Position numbers and translations under genes: made by a program. From NCBI RefSeq assembly GCF_013626205.1, contig NZ_QHJE01000001.1, positions 2,212,501-2,276,500 on the forward strand: 64,000 nucleotides of DNA. Reading direction: 5' to 3'. Shown in pieces: positions 53,681-63,160 of the stretch; position 1 is the stretch's first letter; every line of letters starts with the position of its first letter. The stretch is from Hyphomicrobium methylovorum (lineage in GTDB: Bacteria > Pseudomonadota > Alphaproteobacteria > Rhizobiales > Hyphomicrobiaceae). The notes below the pieces were generated by a model. That model was not told where the DNA came from and searched no databases. It saw only the letters and a list, made by a program, of their open reading frames with translations.

Positions 53681-54112
53681 TCAAGCGACGTTCCAGCGTT
53701 TTGCGTATGCAGGGGACAGCGAGAGCCCGTACGGCTTTGGCCGGGTGGCGCATCCCGTCGTCATGCAGTCCTTGACGAAGCGGATTGTCGATTTGATGCT
53801 TTGTTCTGATAGAGGTTTCGTGAGGACGCCGCATGCGGAGCCAAAGTCGTCGGGAATTCCGTCTGGGTTCGATGTGGTGAAGATCACCACTATTCCGTTT
53901 TCCTGCCAGAGTCGGCGAGCGAGTTCCGGTCCGGTCGCGCCGTCGCGCAGGTGAACATCGACCAGAGCCAGATCGCATTCCGCATGTTCCGCCAATCGCA
54001 TTGCCGCGCGCACGGTGGCGGCGACTCCTAAAACCTGATGTCCCAAGTCTCTAACGATTGCCTGAAGCTCTTCAGCCTGGATCGGTTCGTCTTCTGTGAT
54101 CAGAATATTCAA
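53681..54112 (-). CDS. Single-domain response regulator
   Basis: A 143-residue receiver: ILITEDEPIQAEEL, the phospho-acceptor Asp in LALVDVHL, IFTTSNP (in place of the more usual Thr/Ser) and the Lys of LTKPL, with no output domain. TTG 54112 is the likely start (GGGCGGGAA upstream); the frame opens at 54217. Such receivers are often phosphate sinks in PhyR networks. It faces the CHASE3 kinase end to end. Confidence 0.8.
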   Translation of the reverse strand: MNILITEDEPIQAEELQAIVRDLGHQVLGVAATVRAAMRLAEHAECDLALVDVHLRDGATGPELARRLWQENGIVVIFTTSNPDGIPDDFGSACGVLTKPLSEQSIKSTIRFVKDCMTTGCATRPKPYGLSLSPAYAKRWNVA

Positions 54113-54237
54113 GGTTTCCCGCCCTTGTCCTAACCGCGCTCTCTCATTGGAGAAGGCGTTAGGTGAGCAACGCGGTGCGGTGCCAAGGGTTCCTGGCCTT
54201 CGGTCAGTTGCGTGCAAGCGATGCTATTGAGGCACGG

Positions 54238-56232
54238 TCAGCCCGTTGCTGGCGCGGACGACGGCCGCGGAGGGACTGTGCCAAGCGTGCCGACTGGCCC
54301 CTTCAAGCTCCAACGAAGATTCCCGGCATCTGTTTGCAGGCTCGAATGCAGCTTCAAGCCCTGAGTCGAAAAGCGCTCAACGACTGAGTGACCGTATTTC
54401 TTGCGCCGATTGGAATCGTAAGCCGGTCCGCCGGTTTCCTCCCACATGATTTCGATCGTCAGCGGTGTCGGGAAGCGCCAGGACAGCTTTGCTTCACCCG
54501 TGGCGACTGACAGCGCGCCGTGCTCGACAGCGTTCAGGGCAAGCTCGGTGAGCACCATGCCGATGGTTTGCGCAGCTTCAGGCGCGAGTAGGAACGCCGG
54601 TCCCGAAATCTTGACGCGACTTGCGTCGGCGCGCGCGACGACCTCGATCTGGGCCGATGCCAGGGTGCGGAAATCGACATTTTGCCAATCGGACGCAACG
54701 ATCAGATCCTGCGATGCGGCGAGGCCGGCGACGCGTAGCGTGAAGTCCTTGAGATACGCCTTAATGTTGATGGCGTCGCGCGCGGTTAATCGCGCCATGG
54801 CCAGGATGAGCGCCAGGAGATTCTTGGAACGATGAGAAACTTCGCGCAGCAGCGAATCCGTGCGTGCCAACGCCAGCCTTTGGTTGGTGACGTCCGACGC
54901 AATTCCCACCAGACCCGAGACGTTGCCGCGGTGATCTTTCAACGGCGAGGCGTCAATCGACAAGCAACGATCTGTCCCATCGAAACAATGCAGCGCGATA
55001 TCGAAGGCAAACGACTGCGCGTGATGCAGCGAGCGATTTACTGCGTGCAGCAAGCGTCGGCGGTCTCTTGGCGTCGTGCGTCGCAAGAGTTCAGCGATCG
55101 TCGGTTCCTCAGCGCCGGAGGGCAAGCGCAGCAGCGTTCTTGCGGGTGTATCCCAGTTAATCTTTCTGCTGGCGACGTCCCAGTTCCAGGCGAATAGACC
55201 GCCGGAGCTTAACGCGAGACGAAGGCGGTCTTCGTCCATTGCGCCGTGTCCTGGCAACGGTGAGTCGACGCGCTTGAACTGGATGGTATTCGAGTCCAAG
55301 CGCGATCCGCCGCTCAGGCCAACTGCTTCGCCGGTGTCCGACTTCCGGGGATTTGGTATGCGTTCATTCAGGTCCAGGACGAGCCTCTGCGTTAATGTTC
55401 TTCCCGCTGCCAGCGTTGCAGCGCTGAGAAGACAAGTAACGACCAAGAGACGTCCCCAGTTGCGCTGTGCATCGGAGTTAACCGAGGCAAATGAGGTCGC
55501 AGCCCCGACCCGAAGACCAAGGTCAGATGGTTCCGATAGTGCTTTGGCGTACGATGCTGATGGCGCGCTAGTGTTCCAATCCGAGTTGCTACCGAATTGT
55601 GTGAAGACGCGGCCATCGCGACCGGCCAGAGCGATCGACCACTTAGGGTCTGATACAAAGCCGCTCAGTATTTTCGAAAGGTGCGACGAAGGAACGTGAA
55701 TCTGCAACACGGCTGTGTTTCCGCCGCTCTTGTCGTCAACGGGCAGCCAAAGGTCGATGCCAACGTCGTCGCCTTCCGAGAACGTCGAGACTTGCGGCGT
55801 CTTGGATGAAAGTGCGAGCGCCGCTGGCGTCTTCTTATCGTCCTCTGTACTCGGATTGCTGGCGCTGAGGATCGTTTCCGGTCTCAGGATCCGGACGCCG
55901 GTTCCTAAGAAGGCGCTTAACTCTGTCGATGTCACCGCAGGCGATGCACTGGAGGCGGCAGCGACGGTGTGGATGAGGCTCGTCATTTGCTGTTGGAGCA
56001 TCGACGACGCGAGATCCGCCCGCGTTTCGGCAGCCTGGACGAGCGTCGAACGATCCCGGGTATTCAAGACCGAGACGACGAATGTGCTCAGGGCGATCCA
56101 GGGGAGGAGAAGGACGCAGACAAACGCCCAGGCGGGGGTGCGGCTCAGGAGGTTGCTAAATGCACGCACATACGTATTCGGGCTGCGTGTGCCCTGGCCT
56201 TCCCCCCCTTCCTCTTTGCGATTTTCAATCAT
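54238..56232 (-). CDS. HWE-family sensor histidine kinase with PAS domain
   Basis: A 664-residue membrane kinase: membrane helix at about 33-55, a large periplasmic domain to about 250, a second helix at about 262-280, a PAS domain near 335-465, then LLREVSHRSKNLLALILAMARL with the His near 481, and an HWE-type HATPase containing the Trp-X-Glu signature IMWEETGGP. HWE kinases are frequent partners of PhyR. It is upstream of the single-domain regulator in the same direction, separated by 20 bases if the TTG start is longer, else 125. Confidence 0.88.
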   Translation of the reverse strand: MIENRKEEGGEGQGTRSPNTYVRAFSNLLSRTPAWAFVCVLLLPWIALSTFVVSVLNTRDRSTLVQAAETRADLASSMLQQQMTSLIHTVAAASSASPAVTSTELSAFLGTGVRILRPETILSASNPSTEDDKKTPAALALSSKTPQVSTFSEGDDVGIDLWLPVDDKSGGNTAVLQIHVPSSHLSKILSGFVSDPKWSIALAGRDGRVFTQFGSNSDWNTSAPSASYAKALSEPSDLGLRVGAATSFASVNSDAQRNWGRLLVVTCLLSAATLAAGRTLTQRLVLDLNERIPNPRKSDTGEAVGLSGGSRLDSNTIQFKRVDSPLPGHGAMDEDRLRLALSSGGLFAWNWDVASRKINWDTPARTLLRLPSGAEEPTIAELLRRTTPRDRRRLLHAVNRSLHHAQSFAFDIALHCFDGTDRCLSIDASPLKDHRGNVSGLVGIASDVTNQRLALARTDSLLREVSHRSKNLLALILAMARLTARDAINIKAYLKDFTLRVAGLAASQDLIVASDWQNVDFRTLASAQIEVVARADASRVKISGPAFLLAPEAAQTIGMVLTELALNAVEHGALSVATGEAKLSWRFPTPLTIEIMWEETGGPAYDSNRRKKYGHSVVERFSTQGLKLHSSLQTDAGNLRWSLKGPVGTLGTVPPRPSSAPATG

Positions 56233-56426
56233 AGCGCCGTAACATGCAGGAATCCTACATCACCATAATTCCAAAGGGCAATTTCGGTTCCGTACGCCTG
56301 CGGTTGAGGTGCGTTTTAGGCCGAAAATATCTTACTCATTCGTAACCACATTTGCCCTGGGTCGGTAATGCCACGATAGTGACATATCTCCGACCGACTT
56401 CTGGGACAGGGAATGATCGACCAAGC

Positions 56427-56798
56427 ATGATGATGAAGCCCCGACGAATCCGATTGGCATGGCTGACGCTGTTTGCGTTCGGCGTGCAACTCGTCGTCGC
56501 TGCTGCTCATCACCATCCGTCACCGCGGCCGGGCGATCTTGCCTCACGAGCGATCACCGCGGGGTATTGTGACCAATCGGGTGTGGGCTGCAAACCCGAT
56601 CCGTGCCAGCAGAATTCACATGGGTGTGCTCTCTGCTGGGCGACTGCTGCGGCAGGCCATTCTGTTCTGCCTCCTGCCACCGGTGCGCCCGTGGCGCCGT
56701 CGCAAATCGATGGGCGGATGAGCGTTGCCTCAAATGACTGTGCTGAGGTTGCGCATCGCAACTTTTTCCAAGCACGCGGTCCGCCCGCATTCGTCTGA
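56427..56798 (+). CDS. Secreted His/Cys-containing protein (DUF2946-like)
   Basis: A 123-residue protein with a membrane/signal segment (LAWLTLFAFGVQLVVAAA) directly followed by HHHP and, later, several Cys (CDQSGVGCKPDPCQQ, HGCALCWAT). This recalls DUF2946 metal-binding periplasmic proteins. It lies 165 bases before the ZrgA-type operon and probably belongs with metal handling. An inverted repeat GGTCGG/CCGACC at 56360-56395 precedes it. Confidence 0.55.
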   Translation: MMMKPRRIRLAWLTLFAFGVQLVVAAAHHHPSPRPGDLASRAITAGYCDQSGVGCKPDPCQQNSHGCALCWATAAAGHSVLPPATGAPVAPSQIDGRMSVASNDCAEVAHRNFFQARGPPAFV

Positions 56799-56962
56799 TC
56801 TTTGAGCGTCTCGCTGCCCTCTGGGGCGGGCGCTTTCCGCATGATCGACAAGTGTTTCTAATTCGATAGCAAAACCGGACGGTATGCCCCGCGCATGTGC
56901 GCTTGCTGGCGCCATAGACTGGCGACAGATGCGAGCTCAGTCGTCCATCAAGGAGACATAGG

Positions 56963-57583
56963 ATGTTAAAGATTTGCAGCGGCCTCGTCGTCGCCCTTTT
57001 GGTTAGTGCTCCCGCGCTCGCGGACGAGACACGTCATCGCCAGCTTGGTGCGCACGTGCATGGAACCGGAACGCTCGACATTGTAATCGAGGGGCAAACC
57101 GTTTCACTGGAACTCGTCGCGCCGGGAATGGACGTCGTCGGGTTTGAGCATGCGGCTTCATCGGGCGAGCAGAAAGCCGCCGTTGAGAAAGCCAAGGCGT
57201 CTCTCGCGGATGTGACGAAGCTTTTTAAGTTCCCCGATGCGGCGAACTGCAAGGTTCAGACGGCGAGCGCTGAAACGCATCAGGAATCGCATCATGAGGA
57301 GGACCACGACCACAATCATGAGGGCCACGACGGACACGATCATCACGACAAACATTCCCACGATGCGGCCGACAAGGATGGCCATGCGGGGCATTCGGAA
57401 TTCCACGCCACCTATCAGTTGAAGTGCGATGCGCCGGATAAGCTCACGCGGCTCGATACGGCTTACTTCTCAGAATTCTCAGGCGCGAAGGCGTTGAACG
57501 TCACGCTCGTTTCGCCCAAAGGGCAGACGCAGGCCGAGATGACGCGTGACAAGCCGATGCTCGACCTTTCGGGTGCGATGTGA
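56963..57583 (+). CDS. ZrgA-family (DUF2796) periplasmic zinc-binding protein
   Basis: A 206-residue protein with a signal peptide (ending SAPALA), the DUF2796 core (RQLGAHVHGTGTLDIVIEG, LVAPGMDVVGFEH, a C-terminal ALNVTLVSPKGQ) and a His/Asp-rich loop at about 108-145 (HHEEDHDHNHEGHDGHDHH). ZrgA proteins bind zinc and are required for uptake in Vibrio. AAGGAG precedes the ATG. It overlaps the ABC ATPase gene by ATGA/TGAG. No Zur box like that at 4271 is seen upstream. Confidence 0.88.
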   Translation: MLKICSGLVVALLVSAPALADETRHRQLGAHVHGTGTLDIVIEGQTVSLELVAPGMDVVGFEHAASSGEQKAAVEKAKASLADVTKLFKFPDAANCKVQTASAETHQESHHEEDHDHNHEGHDGHDHHDKHSHDAADKDGHAGHSEFHATYQLKCDAPDKLTRLDTAYFSEFSGAKALNVTLVSPKGQTQAEMTRDKPMLDLSGAM

Positions 57584-58344
57584 GCGCTGGTAATCCTTCA
57601 TTGATGGCGAATGACCCAGGGGAAGCGGCGGTTGAATCCCGTGACGCCGTTTCTTTCGAAGGCGTTCGTTATTCCTGGGGCGGTGCATCGCCGTTCACGC
57701 TGAGCGTCGATCGCTTTGCGCTGGGTCGTGGCGAGAAGCTGCTGCTGCTTGGGCCGTCCGGCAGCGGCAAGAGTACGTTTCTTAGTCTGCTGGCGGGAAT
57801 CGTGACTCCAAGCTCCGGACGCGTCGAAGTGCTGGGAACCGACATGGCGCGTCTCAGCGGCGCGCGGCGAGACCGGTTTCGCGTCGAGCACTTCGGGATC
57901 ATCTTCCAGATGTTCAACCTGCTTCCCTATGCGTCTCTGGTCGACAACGTTCTGCTGCCGCTCCGCTTCTCTCAATTGCGCCGGGAGCGGACGAAGGGAC
58001 AGGGACCGCTTGAAGATGTAGCGGTTCGGTTGCTCGAAGCGTTGGGCATTGATCGGGCTGTTATCGACGGTGCAAAGGCTGCGAATCTCAGCGTTGGCCA
58101 GCAGCAACGTGTGGCGGCGGCGCGCGCTCTTATCGGAGCGCCGCAGATCATCGTTGCCGATGAACCGACCTCGGCGCTGGATCGCAATACGGAAGGCGCG
58201 TTTCTCGATCTCTTGTTCGATCAGAGCCGTGCATGGCAAGCCAGCGTCATGATGGTCAGCCATGATGAGAGCCTCGCGCGGCATTTCGATCGCGTTGTGC
58301 GGCTCAACGAGATCGCGACGACGACGCGAGGCAAAGCCCTATGA
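57580..58344 (+). CDS. ABC transporter ATP-binding protein (MacB/LolD type)
   Basis: A 254-residue ATPase: Walker A GPSGSGKST near residue 64, Q-loop at FGIIFQMFNLLPY, signature LSVGQQQRVAAARAL and Walker B IIVADEPTS followed by ALD. It resembles the LolD/MacB class. It overlaps both neighbours and pairs with the permease that follows. Confidence 0.9.
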   Translation: MSAGNPSLMANDPGEAAVESRDAVSFEGVRYSWGGASPFTLSVDRFALGRGEKLLLLGPSGSGKSTFLSLLAGIVTPSSGRVEVLGTDMARLSGARRDRFRVEHFGIIFQMFNLLPYASLVDNVLLPLRFSQLRRERTKGQGPLEDVAVRLLEALGIDRAVIDGAKAANLSVGQQQRVAAARALIGAPQIIVADEPTSALDRNTEGAFLDLLFDQSRAWQASVMMVSHDESLARHFDRVVRLNEIATTTRGKAL

Positions 58345-59600
58345 TGATCGTCAGGCTTGCGCTGCAATCTTTGAGGAACCGCTGGGTAACGGCGCTTCTA
58401 ACGGTTCTCGCGATTGCGATGAGCGTCATGCTGCTTCTTGGTGTCGAGAAAATTCGAACTGGCGCGCGGCAGAGTTTCGCCGATACAATTTCCGGAACGG
58501 ACCTCATCGTTGGCGCCCGAAGCGGAAGTCTCAATCTGCTGCTCTATTCCGTGTTCCGGATCGGTAACGCCACGAACAACGTGACGTGGAAGAGCTATCA
58601 GGACATTGCGGCCATGCCGGATGTCGCTTGGATCGTGCCGATCTCGCTCGGCGATAGCCATCACGGATTTCGCGTTCTTGGAACCAATGGCGATTACTTC
58701 AAGCATTATAAATTCCGCCGCGGACAAGGCATCGAGTTCGCTGACGGCAAGCCATTCAGCGATCTCTTCGATGCGGTGATCGGTTCCGATGTGGCCGAAG
58801 CGCTCGGCTACAAGGTTGGCGATAAGATCATCGTTGCGCACGGTCTTGGGGCGATCTCGTTCGTTGAGCACGAGGACAAGCCGTTTCGCGTGAGCGGGAT
58901 ATTGACGAAGACCGGTACGCCGATCGATCGCACTGTGCATGTCAGTCTCGAAGCGATCGAAGCCATTCATGCGGATTGGCAGAGTGGCGCGCCGGTGCCG
59001 GGGCAAAGTCTTTCGGCCGACGAGGTGCGCAAGATGGATCTTGCGCCGCGTGCGATTACTGCGGCATTCGTTGGCCTAAAATCGAAGATCGCGACGTTCC
59101 GAATGCAGCGGGCGATCAACGGATATGCGGAGGAACCGCTTTCGGCGATTTTGCCGGGCGCTGCGCTGCAGGAACTTTGGGGCCTCATTGGTACGGCTGA
59201 AACCGCGCTTTCCGTCGTCTCTGCCATGGTCGTCGCCACGGCGCTGCTGGGGATGATGACGATGATCCTGACCACGCTAAATGAGCGGCGGCGCGAAATG
59301 GCGATCCTTCGCTCTGTTGGTGCGACGCCGGCCACTGTTCTCGGTCTGCTCGCAGCTGAGGGTGGGCTGCTGACCCTTGCGGGCGTCGTAACGGGTGTCG
59401 TTGGGCTTTATGCAACTCTTGTTTTGGCCCGGCCATTCATCGATCACACATACGGCCTCAGCCTGACGATCGATCCGCCACGCTTCGATGAATGGATGAA
59501 ACTTGCACTCATTGTTGTGGCGGGATTTGTCGCCGCGCTTTTGCCGGCGATCAGGGCTTACCGCCTTTCGCTTGCGGACGGAATGACCGTCAGAACCTGA
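58341..59600 (+). CDS. FtsX/MacB-type ABC permease
   Basis: A 419-residue protein with an N-terminal membrane helix, a periplasmic MacB-type domain (residues about 40-270) and three C-terminal helices in an FtsX pattern (LRSVGATPATVLGLLAAEGGLL, with two long hydrophobic segments). It forms the transporter with the upstream ATPase; with ZrgA this is the layout of a zinc-related zrg operon. Confidence 0.88.
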   Translation: MMIVRLALQSLRNRWVTALLTVLAIAMSVMLLLGVEKIRTGARQSFADTISGTDLIVGARSGSLNLLLYSVFRIGNATNNVTWKSYQDIAAMPDVAWIVPISLGDSHHGFRVLGTNGDYFKHYKFRRGQGIEFADGKPFSDLFDAVIGSDVAEALGYKVGDKIIVAHGLGAISFVEHEDKPFRVSGILTKTGTPIDRTVHVSLEAIEAIHADWQSGAPVPGQSLSADEVRKMDLAPRAITAAFVGLKSKIATFRMQRAINGYAEEPLSAILPGAALQELWGLIGTAETALSVVSAMVVATALLGMMTMILTTLNERRREMAILRSVGATPATVLGLLAAEGGLLTLAGVVTGVVGLYATLVLARPFIDHTYGLSLTIDPPRFDEWMKLALIVVAGFVAALLPAIRAYRLSLADGMTVRT

Positions 59601-59621
59601 CGAACGAATTGGAGACGACCT

Positions 59622-60188
59622 ATGGGACTGCGAAATAAGCTGCTTCAGGGTGCCGTTGTACTGGCTCTTCTCGCGGGCGTCGTTCCGGCAGTTGCGTCGG
59701 ATTCGCCGCAAATGCTCAAGTGGGCCGATCTCATCCCGAAGACCGCGCCTGCGCAGCCGTCAAAAGCAAAGACGTTCTTCGGCGGATCGACGCCGGTTCA
59801 CGGAGATGACGCTGCACCGCCGCCACTCGCGGAAGGCAACTTCATGTCGGTCAAGCGCCGTCAGCCGGGTAGCGATCGGCCGCCTGAAGTTGTTGCAGAC
59901 CTCGACGGAAAGTCTGTTTCGATCGGTGGCTATGTGGTGCCGCTCGATTTCGACGCGACGACTGTTAAGGAATTTCTGCTGGTGCCATTTGTCGGTGCCT
60001 GCATTCACGTTCCGCCGCCGCCTGCGAACCAGATTATCTACGTCAAGTCCGACAAGGGCTTCGAAGTCGGCGGGATGTTCGATCCGGTGACGGTTACCGG
60101 TAAGCTGACGACAGCTGTCGCATCAACGGGACTTGCCGATGCGGGCTATACGATAGCGGCCGATAGCGTGCAGCCGCGGACGAAGTAG
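59622..60188 (+). CDS. DUF3299 secreted protein
   Basis: A 188-residue protein with a signal peptide (residues about 1-26, ending PAVAS) and the DUF3299 core: [41 protein letters not shown], then [11 protein letters not shown]. The family recurs in ZrgA/MacB operons. It starts 21 bases after the permease, with GGAGACG before the ATG. Role in metal handling is inferred from context. Confidence 0.85.
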   Translation: MGLRNKLLQGAVVLALLAGVVPAVASDSPQMLKWADLIPKTAPAQPSKAKTFFGGSTPVHGDDAAPPPLAEGNFMSVKRRQPGSDRPPEVVADLDGKSVSIGGYVVPLDFDATTVKEFLLVPFVGACIHVPPPPANQIIYVKSDKGFEVGGMFDPVTVTGKLTTAVASTGLADAGYTIAADSVQPRTK

Positions 60189-60233
60189 CCGGGCGAAAAC
60201 TAGAGAGCTGTTCAATTCCGGCGCTTGGCTTTC

Positions 60234-60260
60234 TCATAAGCTCAGCAGTTCTTCTTCGTT
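60234..60260 (+). promoter_or_regulatory. Upstream box, copy 1
   Basis: A 27-bp sequence beginning TCATAAGCTCAGCA and ending TCTTCTTCGTT, 61 bases before the sulfate-binding protein ATG. A copy with one changed base lies at 63072-63098, and a shorter related copy at 63850-63868, each 56-62 bases before a start codon. Confidence 0.55.
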
Positions 60261-60321
60261 CATGAGCGTTTCCGGCGCCGATAGCCTCTCTCTCAGGTCA
60301 ACTCAGCTTGAGAGGGTTCAC

Positions 60322-61350
60322 ATGTCATTGACGGTTCTTACGCGCCGGTCGGCAATTGCCGCAGCGCTTGGGCTCGGGATTGCCGGCGCTGCAGGGTATG
60401 CGTCGGCTGCAGAGAAAACGCTTCTGAACGTATCCTATGATCCGACGCGCGAGCTTTACGCCGATTTCAACAAAGCATTCGCGAAGCATTGGAAAGAGAC
60501 GTCAGGCGAAAACGTCAGCATCAAGCAGTCGCACGGGGGATCAGGCAAACAAGCTCGAGCCGTTATCGATGGGCTTGAAGCTGACGTCGTGACCCTGGCG
60601 CTTGCCCGGGACGTGAACGGCATTGCGCAGCACGCCAAGCTTTTACCGGAAGACTGGCAATCGCATCTCGCCAATAATTCGGCGCCGTACACCTCAACGA
60701 TCGTGTTCCTGGTGCGCAAGGGAAATCCGAAAGGCATCAAGGATTGGGACGATCTGGTGAAGCAGGACGTTTCGGTTATTACGCCGAACCCCAAGACATC
60801 GGGTGGCGCGCAGTGGAACTACCTCGCGGCTTGGCATTATGCCGACGTGAAGTATGGCGGCCAGGACAAGGCTAAAGAGTTTGTGACGAAGCTTTACAAG
60901 AACGTTCCGGTTCTTGATAGCGGCGCGCGCGGTTCGACCACCACGTTCGTTGAGCGCGGCGTTGGCGATGTCTTCATCTCCTGGGAGAACGAGGCCTTCC
61001 TTGCGATCAAGGAACTCGGGCCGGAGAAGTTCGAGGTTGTCGTTCCGTCGGTTTCTATTCTCGCTGAGCCGACAGTCGCTGTTGTTGACAAGAACGTCGA
61101 CAAGCACGGCACCCGGAAGGTGGCGGAGGCTTATTTGAAGTATCTCTATTCGCCAGAAGGGCAGGAGATTGCAGCCCGCAACTACTATCGTCCGCGTGAC
61201 GAGAAGGTTGCTGCCAAGTACGACAGCCAGTTTCCGAAAGTGAACTTGTTCACGATCGATGCCGCGTTCGGCGGTTGGACGAAGGCTTACGAAGCGCACT
61301 TCAAGGACGGCGCGTCGTTCGACCAAATCTATACGACGGGCAAAAGCTAA
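60322..61350 (+). CDS. Sulfate ABC transporter substrate-binding protein
   Basis: A 342-residue Sbp/CysP-type protein with a Tat-like signal peptide ([16 protein letters not shown], cleavage after ASA) and the family signatures [44 protein letters not shown] and [16 protein letters not shown]. It binds sulfate or thiosulfate in the periplasm. ATG 60322 follows GAGAGGG; an upstream ATG at 60262 lacks one. The permease and ATPase genes are not in this window. A conserved 27-bp box precedes it. Confidence 0.93.
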   Translation: MSLTVLTRRSAIAAALGLGIAGAAGYASAAEKTLLNVSYDPTRELYADFNKAFAKHWKETSGENVSIKQSHGGSGKQARAVIDGLEADVVTLALARDVNGIAQHAKLLPEDWQSHLANNSAPYTSTIVFLVRKGNPKGIKDWDDLVKQDVSVITPNPKTSGGAQWNYLAAWHYADVKYGGQDKAKEFVTKLYKNVPVLDSGARGSTTTFVERGVGDVFISWENEAFLAIKELGPEKFEVVVPSVSILAEPTVAVVDKNVDKHGTRKVAEAYLKYLYSPEGQEIAARNYYRPRDEKVAAKYDSQFPKVNLFTIDAAFGGWTKAYEAHFKDGASFDQIYTTGKS

Positions 61351-61360
61351 GCTTTCGAGC

Positions 61361-61391
61361 GTTCGGTGCAGCCCACGCTGCTGCACCGAAC
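61361..61391 (+). terminator. Hairpin after the sulfate-binding protein gene
   Basis: A perfect 12-bp stem GTTCGGTGCAGC/GCTGCACCGAAC with a seven-base loop, ten bases after the stop. The following T-run is weak (CGTTCTC), so it may act as an mRNA-stabilising hairpin. Confidence 0.6.
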
Positions 61392-61470
61392 CGTTCTCGA
61401 ATTTCGAAAGTGGCGGAATAGCTTGGCGATCTAAGTTTGCTACCTGCCTCGTAATCGCTTCGGTCTTGCC

Positions 61471-61487
61471 TGCTCAAAGAATGAGCA
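61471..61487. promoter_or_regulatory. Inverted repeat before the porin gene
   Basis: TGCTCA-AAGAA-TGAGCA, a 6-bp perfect inverted repeat 145 bases before the porin start. Could be an operator; no regulator is assigned. Confidence 0.3.
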
Positions 61488-61632
61488 TGTCCGTGGTGCT
61501 AGATAGCCACGCCGCTATTGCAGAAGCGGACAGCGATGATTTGCATCGATTCGGTATGCGCTATTTGGCGGTGGGAATCATTTAAATATCTAGACGGCTA
61601 GTTGGGGATCCATTCGGATCGAACGGGGGTGA

Positions 61633-62958
61633 ATGATGACAGTCGGTTTGAAGGAGGGTTTGCTAACTAGCGCCGCAATACTCCTGATGGGGGCATCGGT
61701 GTTACCGGCAACTGCTGCGGATCTTGGCGGCAATTGCTGCGCGGATCTCGAAGAGCGCATCGCGGAACTCGAAGCGACGACAGCGCGAAAGGGAAATCGC
61801 AAAGTCAGTCTTACGATTTCGGGGTGGGTCAGCGAACAGATTGCCTGGTGGGATGATGGCACCGAGCAGAATGTTTACATCGGCACCAACCCGGTTGAGC
61901 AATCGCGCTTCCGCTTCATTGGCGAAGCTAAGATCGATAAGGATTGGTCTGCGGGATATGTGCTCGAAATCGGCGTGAACGGCGCGCCTGGCGGTCAGTG
62001 GGATCAGAACAATCTGAACGGCTCTGGTGCCAACAGCTTGAATGTTCGCAAGAGCAGCTGGTTCATCAAGAGTGCCAGGTTCGGTAAGGTTCTTGTCGGT
62101 CAAGACGGAACGTCAACGTATCACCTGCTTGACGACGCAGACACGACGATGACGCGAAATTTCTATGATGCCGAAGGTCCGCCGGACTATCAGGCCAAGT
62201 TCTTCGTGCGAGACCGGAATGGCGCGTTCATTTCGTCGGGTGGTGGCAATCTCCGCTGGAGCGACGTCACACGTGGGTTCAACAACTCAACGCCCGGCGA
62301 CAACGGCCGCCGCAATATCGTTCGCTATGACACGCCGACGGTCGCGGGATTTTCCGCAACAACGTCGTGGGGAGAGGACGACATCTGGGATGCTGCTCTC
62401 ATCTACAAAGGTGAGATCGGCGACTTCACGGTGAACGCGCGCGCGGGCTATGGACATTCGACGGATGGGCGCTCGACGGCGTGCCATACGGTTCCCTCGG
62501 TAGGAGAGAACGGCGATTGCGAATGGTGGGGCGTTTCGGGTTTCGTGCAGCACAAGCCAACCGGCCTGTTTGCATACGCAGGTTACGGCGAGCAGAACGA
62601 CAACTCGCGGGCGGAATTTGCGATCAATCCGGAACTCGTCGACAAGACGGATACGACCTGGTTCGTTCAAGCGGGTATCGAACAGAAATGGTTCTCGCTC
62701 GGGAAGACCAACTTTTTCGGCCATTATCGCAGGGACGACGCCGGATCTAACCTGAACGCGTCAGGTGCGCTTCGGACGCAAAGTGGAACAGTCGAGTGGT
62801 GGGCGCTTGGCGCAGCTCAGTATCTCGATGCGGCAGAGACGATGCTGTATTTGGTTTACCAGCATACCGATGGTGAAGCGCTGATCGGCACCGATACGAC
62901 GAGTACATCGTTGGCGGCGTTCGATCAGGTCATTGGGGGCGTTAAAGTCAACTTCTAG
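61633..62958 (+). CDS. Outer-membrane porin
   Basis: A 441-residue alphaproteobacterial porin: signal peptide (cleavage near TAADLGG), a short coiled coil (ADLEERIAELEATTARK) anchoring to the cell wall, then a beta barrel with alternating aromatic strands and the final Phe (IGGVKVNF). GGGGGTG precedes the ATG. Substrate is unknown; its place beside the sulfate-binding protein suggests uptake of anions, as inference. Confidence 0.9.
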   Translation: MMTVGLKEGLLTSAAILLMGASVLPATAADLGGNCCADLEERIAELEATTARKGNRKVSLTISGWVSEQIAWWDDGTEQNVYIGTNPVEQSRFRFIGEAKIDKDWSAGYVLEIGVNGAPGGQWDQNNLNGSGANSLNVRKSSWFIKSARFGKVLVGQDGTSTYHLLDDADTTMTRNFYDAEGPPDYQAKFFVRDRNGAFISSGGGNLRWSDVTRGFNNSTPGDNGRRNIVRYDTPTVAGFSATTSWGEDDIWDAALIYKGEIGDFTVNARAGYGHSTDGRSTACHTVPSVGENGDCEWWGVSGFVQHKPTGLFAYAGYGEQNDNSRAEFAINPELVDKTDTTWFVQAGIEQKWFSLGKTNFFGHYRRDDAGSNLNASGALRTQSGTVEWWALGAAQYLDAAETMLYLVYQHTDGEALIGTDTTSTSLAAFDQVIGGVKVNF

Positions 62959-62985
62959 ATCAAGCGCTTGCGGGCGTTTCATTGG

Positions 62986-63013
62986 AAGGGCGGTGCTTGG
63001 CGCCGCCCTTTTT
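62986..63013 (+). terminator. Terminator after the porin gene
   Basis: An 11-bp stem with one wobble pair (arms 62986-62996 and 63000-63010, loop TTG) followed by TTTCG, 28 bases after the porin stop. Confidence 0.8.
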
Positions 63014-63071
63014 CGTGCGGGGTGCTTGGGGAGCATAGAAAACGACCAATTTAAGCAGTGGCGTCTCGTGG

Positions 63072-63098
63072 TCATAAGCTCAGCACTTCTTCTTCGTT
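63072..63098 (+). promoter_or_regulatory. Upstream box, copy 2
   Basis: Differs from copy 1 at one of 27 positions (C for G). It lies 62 bases before ATG 63161, the same spacing as copy 1, which supports that start for the regulator gene. Confidence 0.55.
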
Positions 63099-63160
63099 CC
63101 GTTGATATCGTCGGCTGACTATCGATGATTGCAGAATTTCTGCAGGCAACGGGCGAAGCA

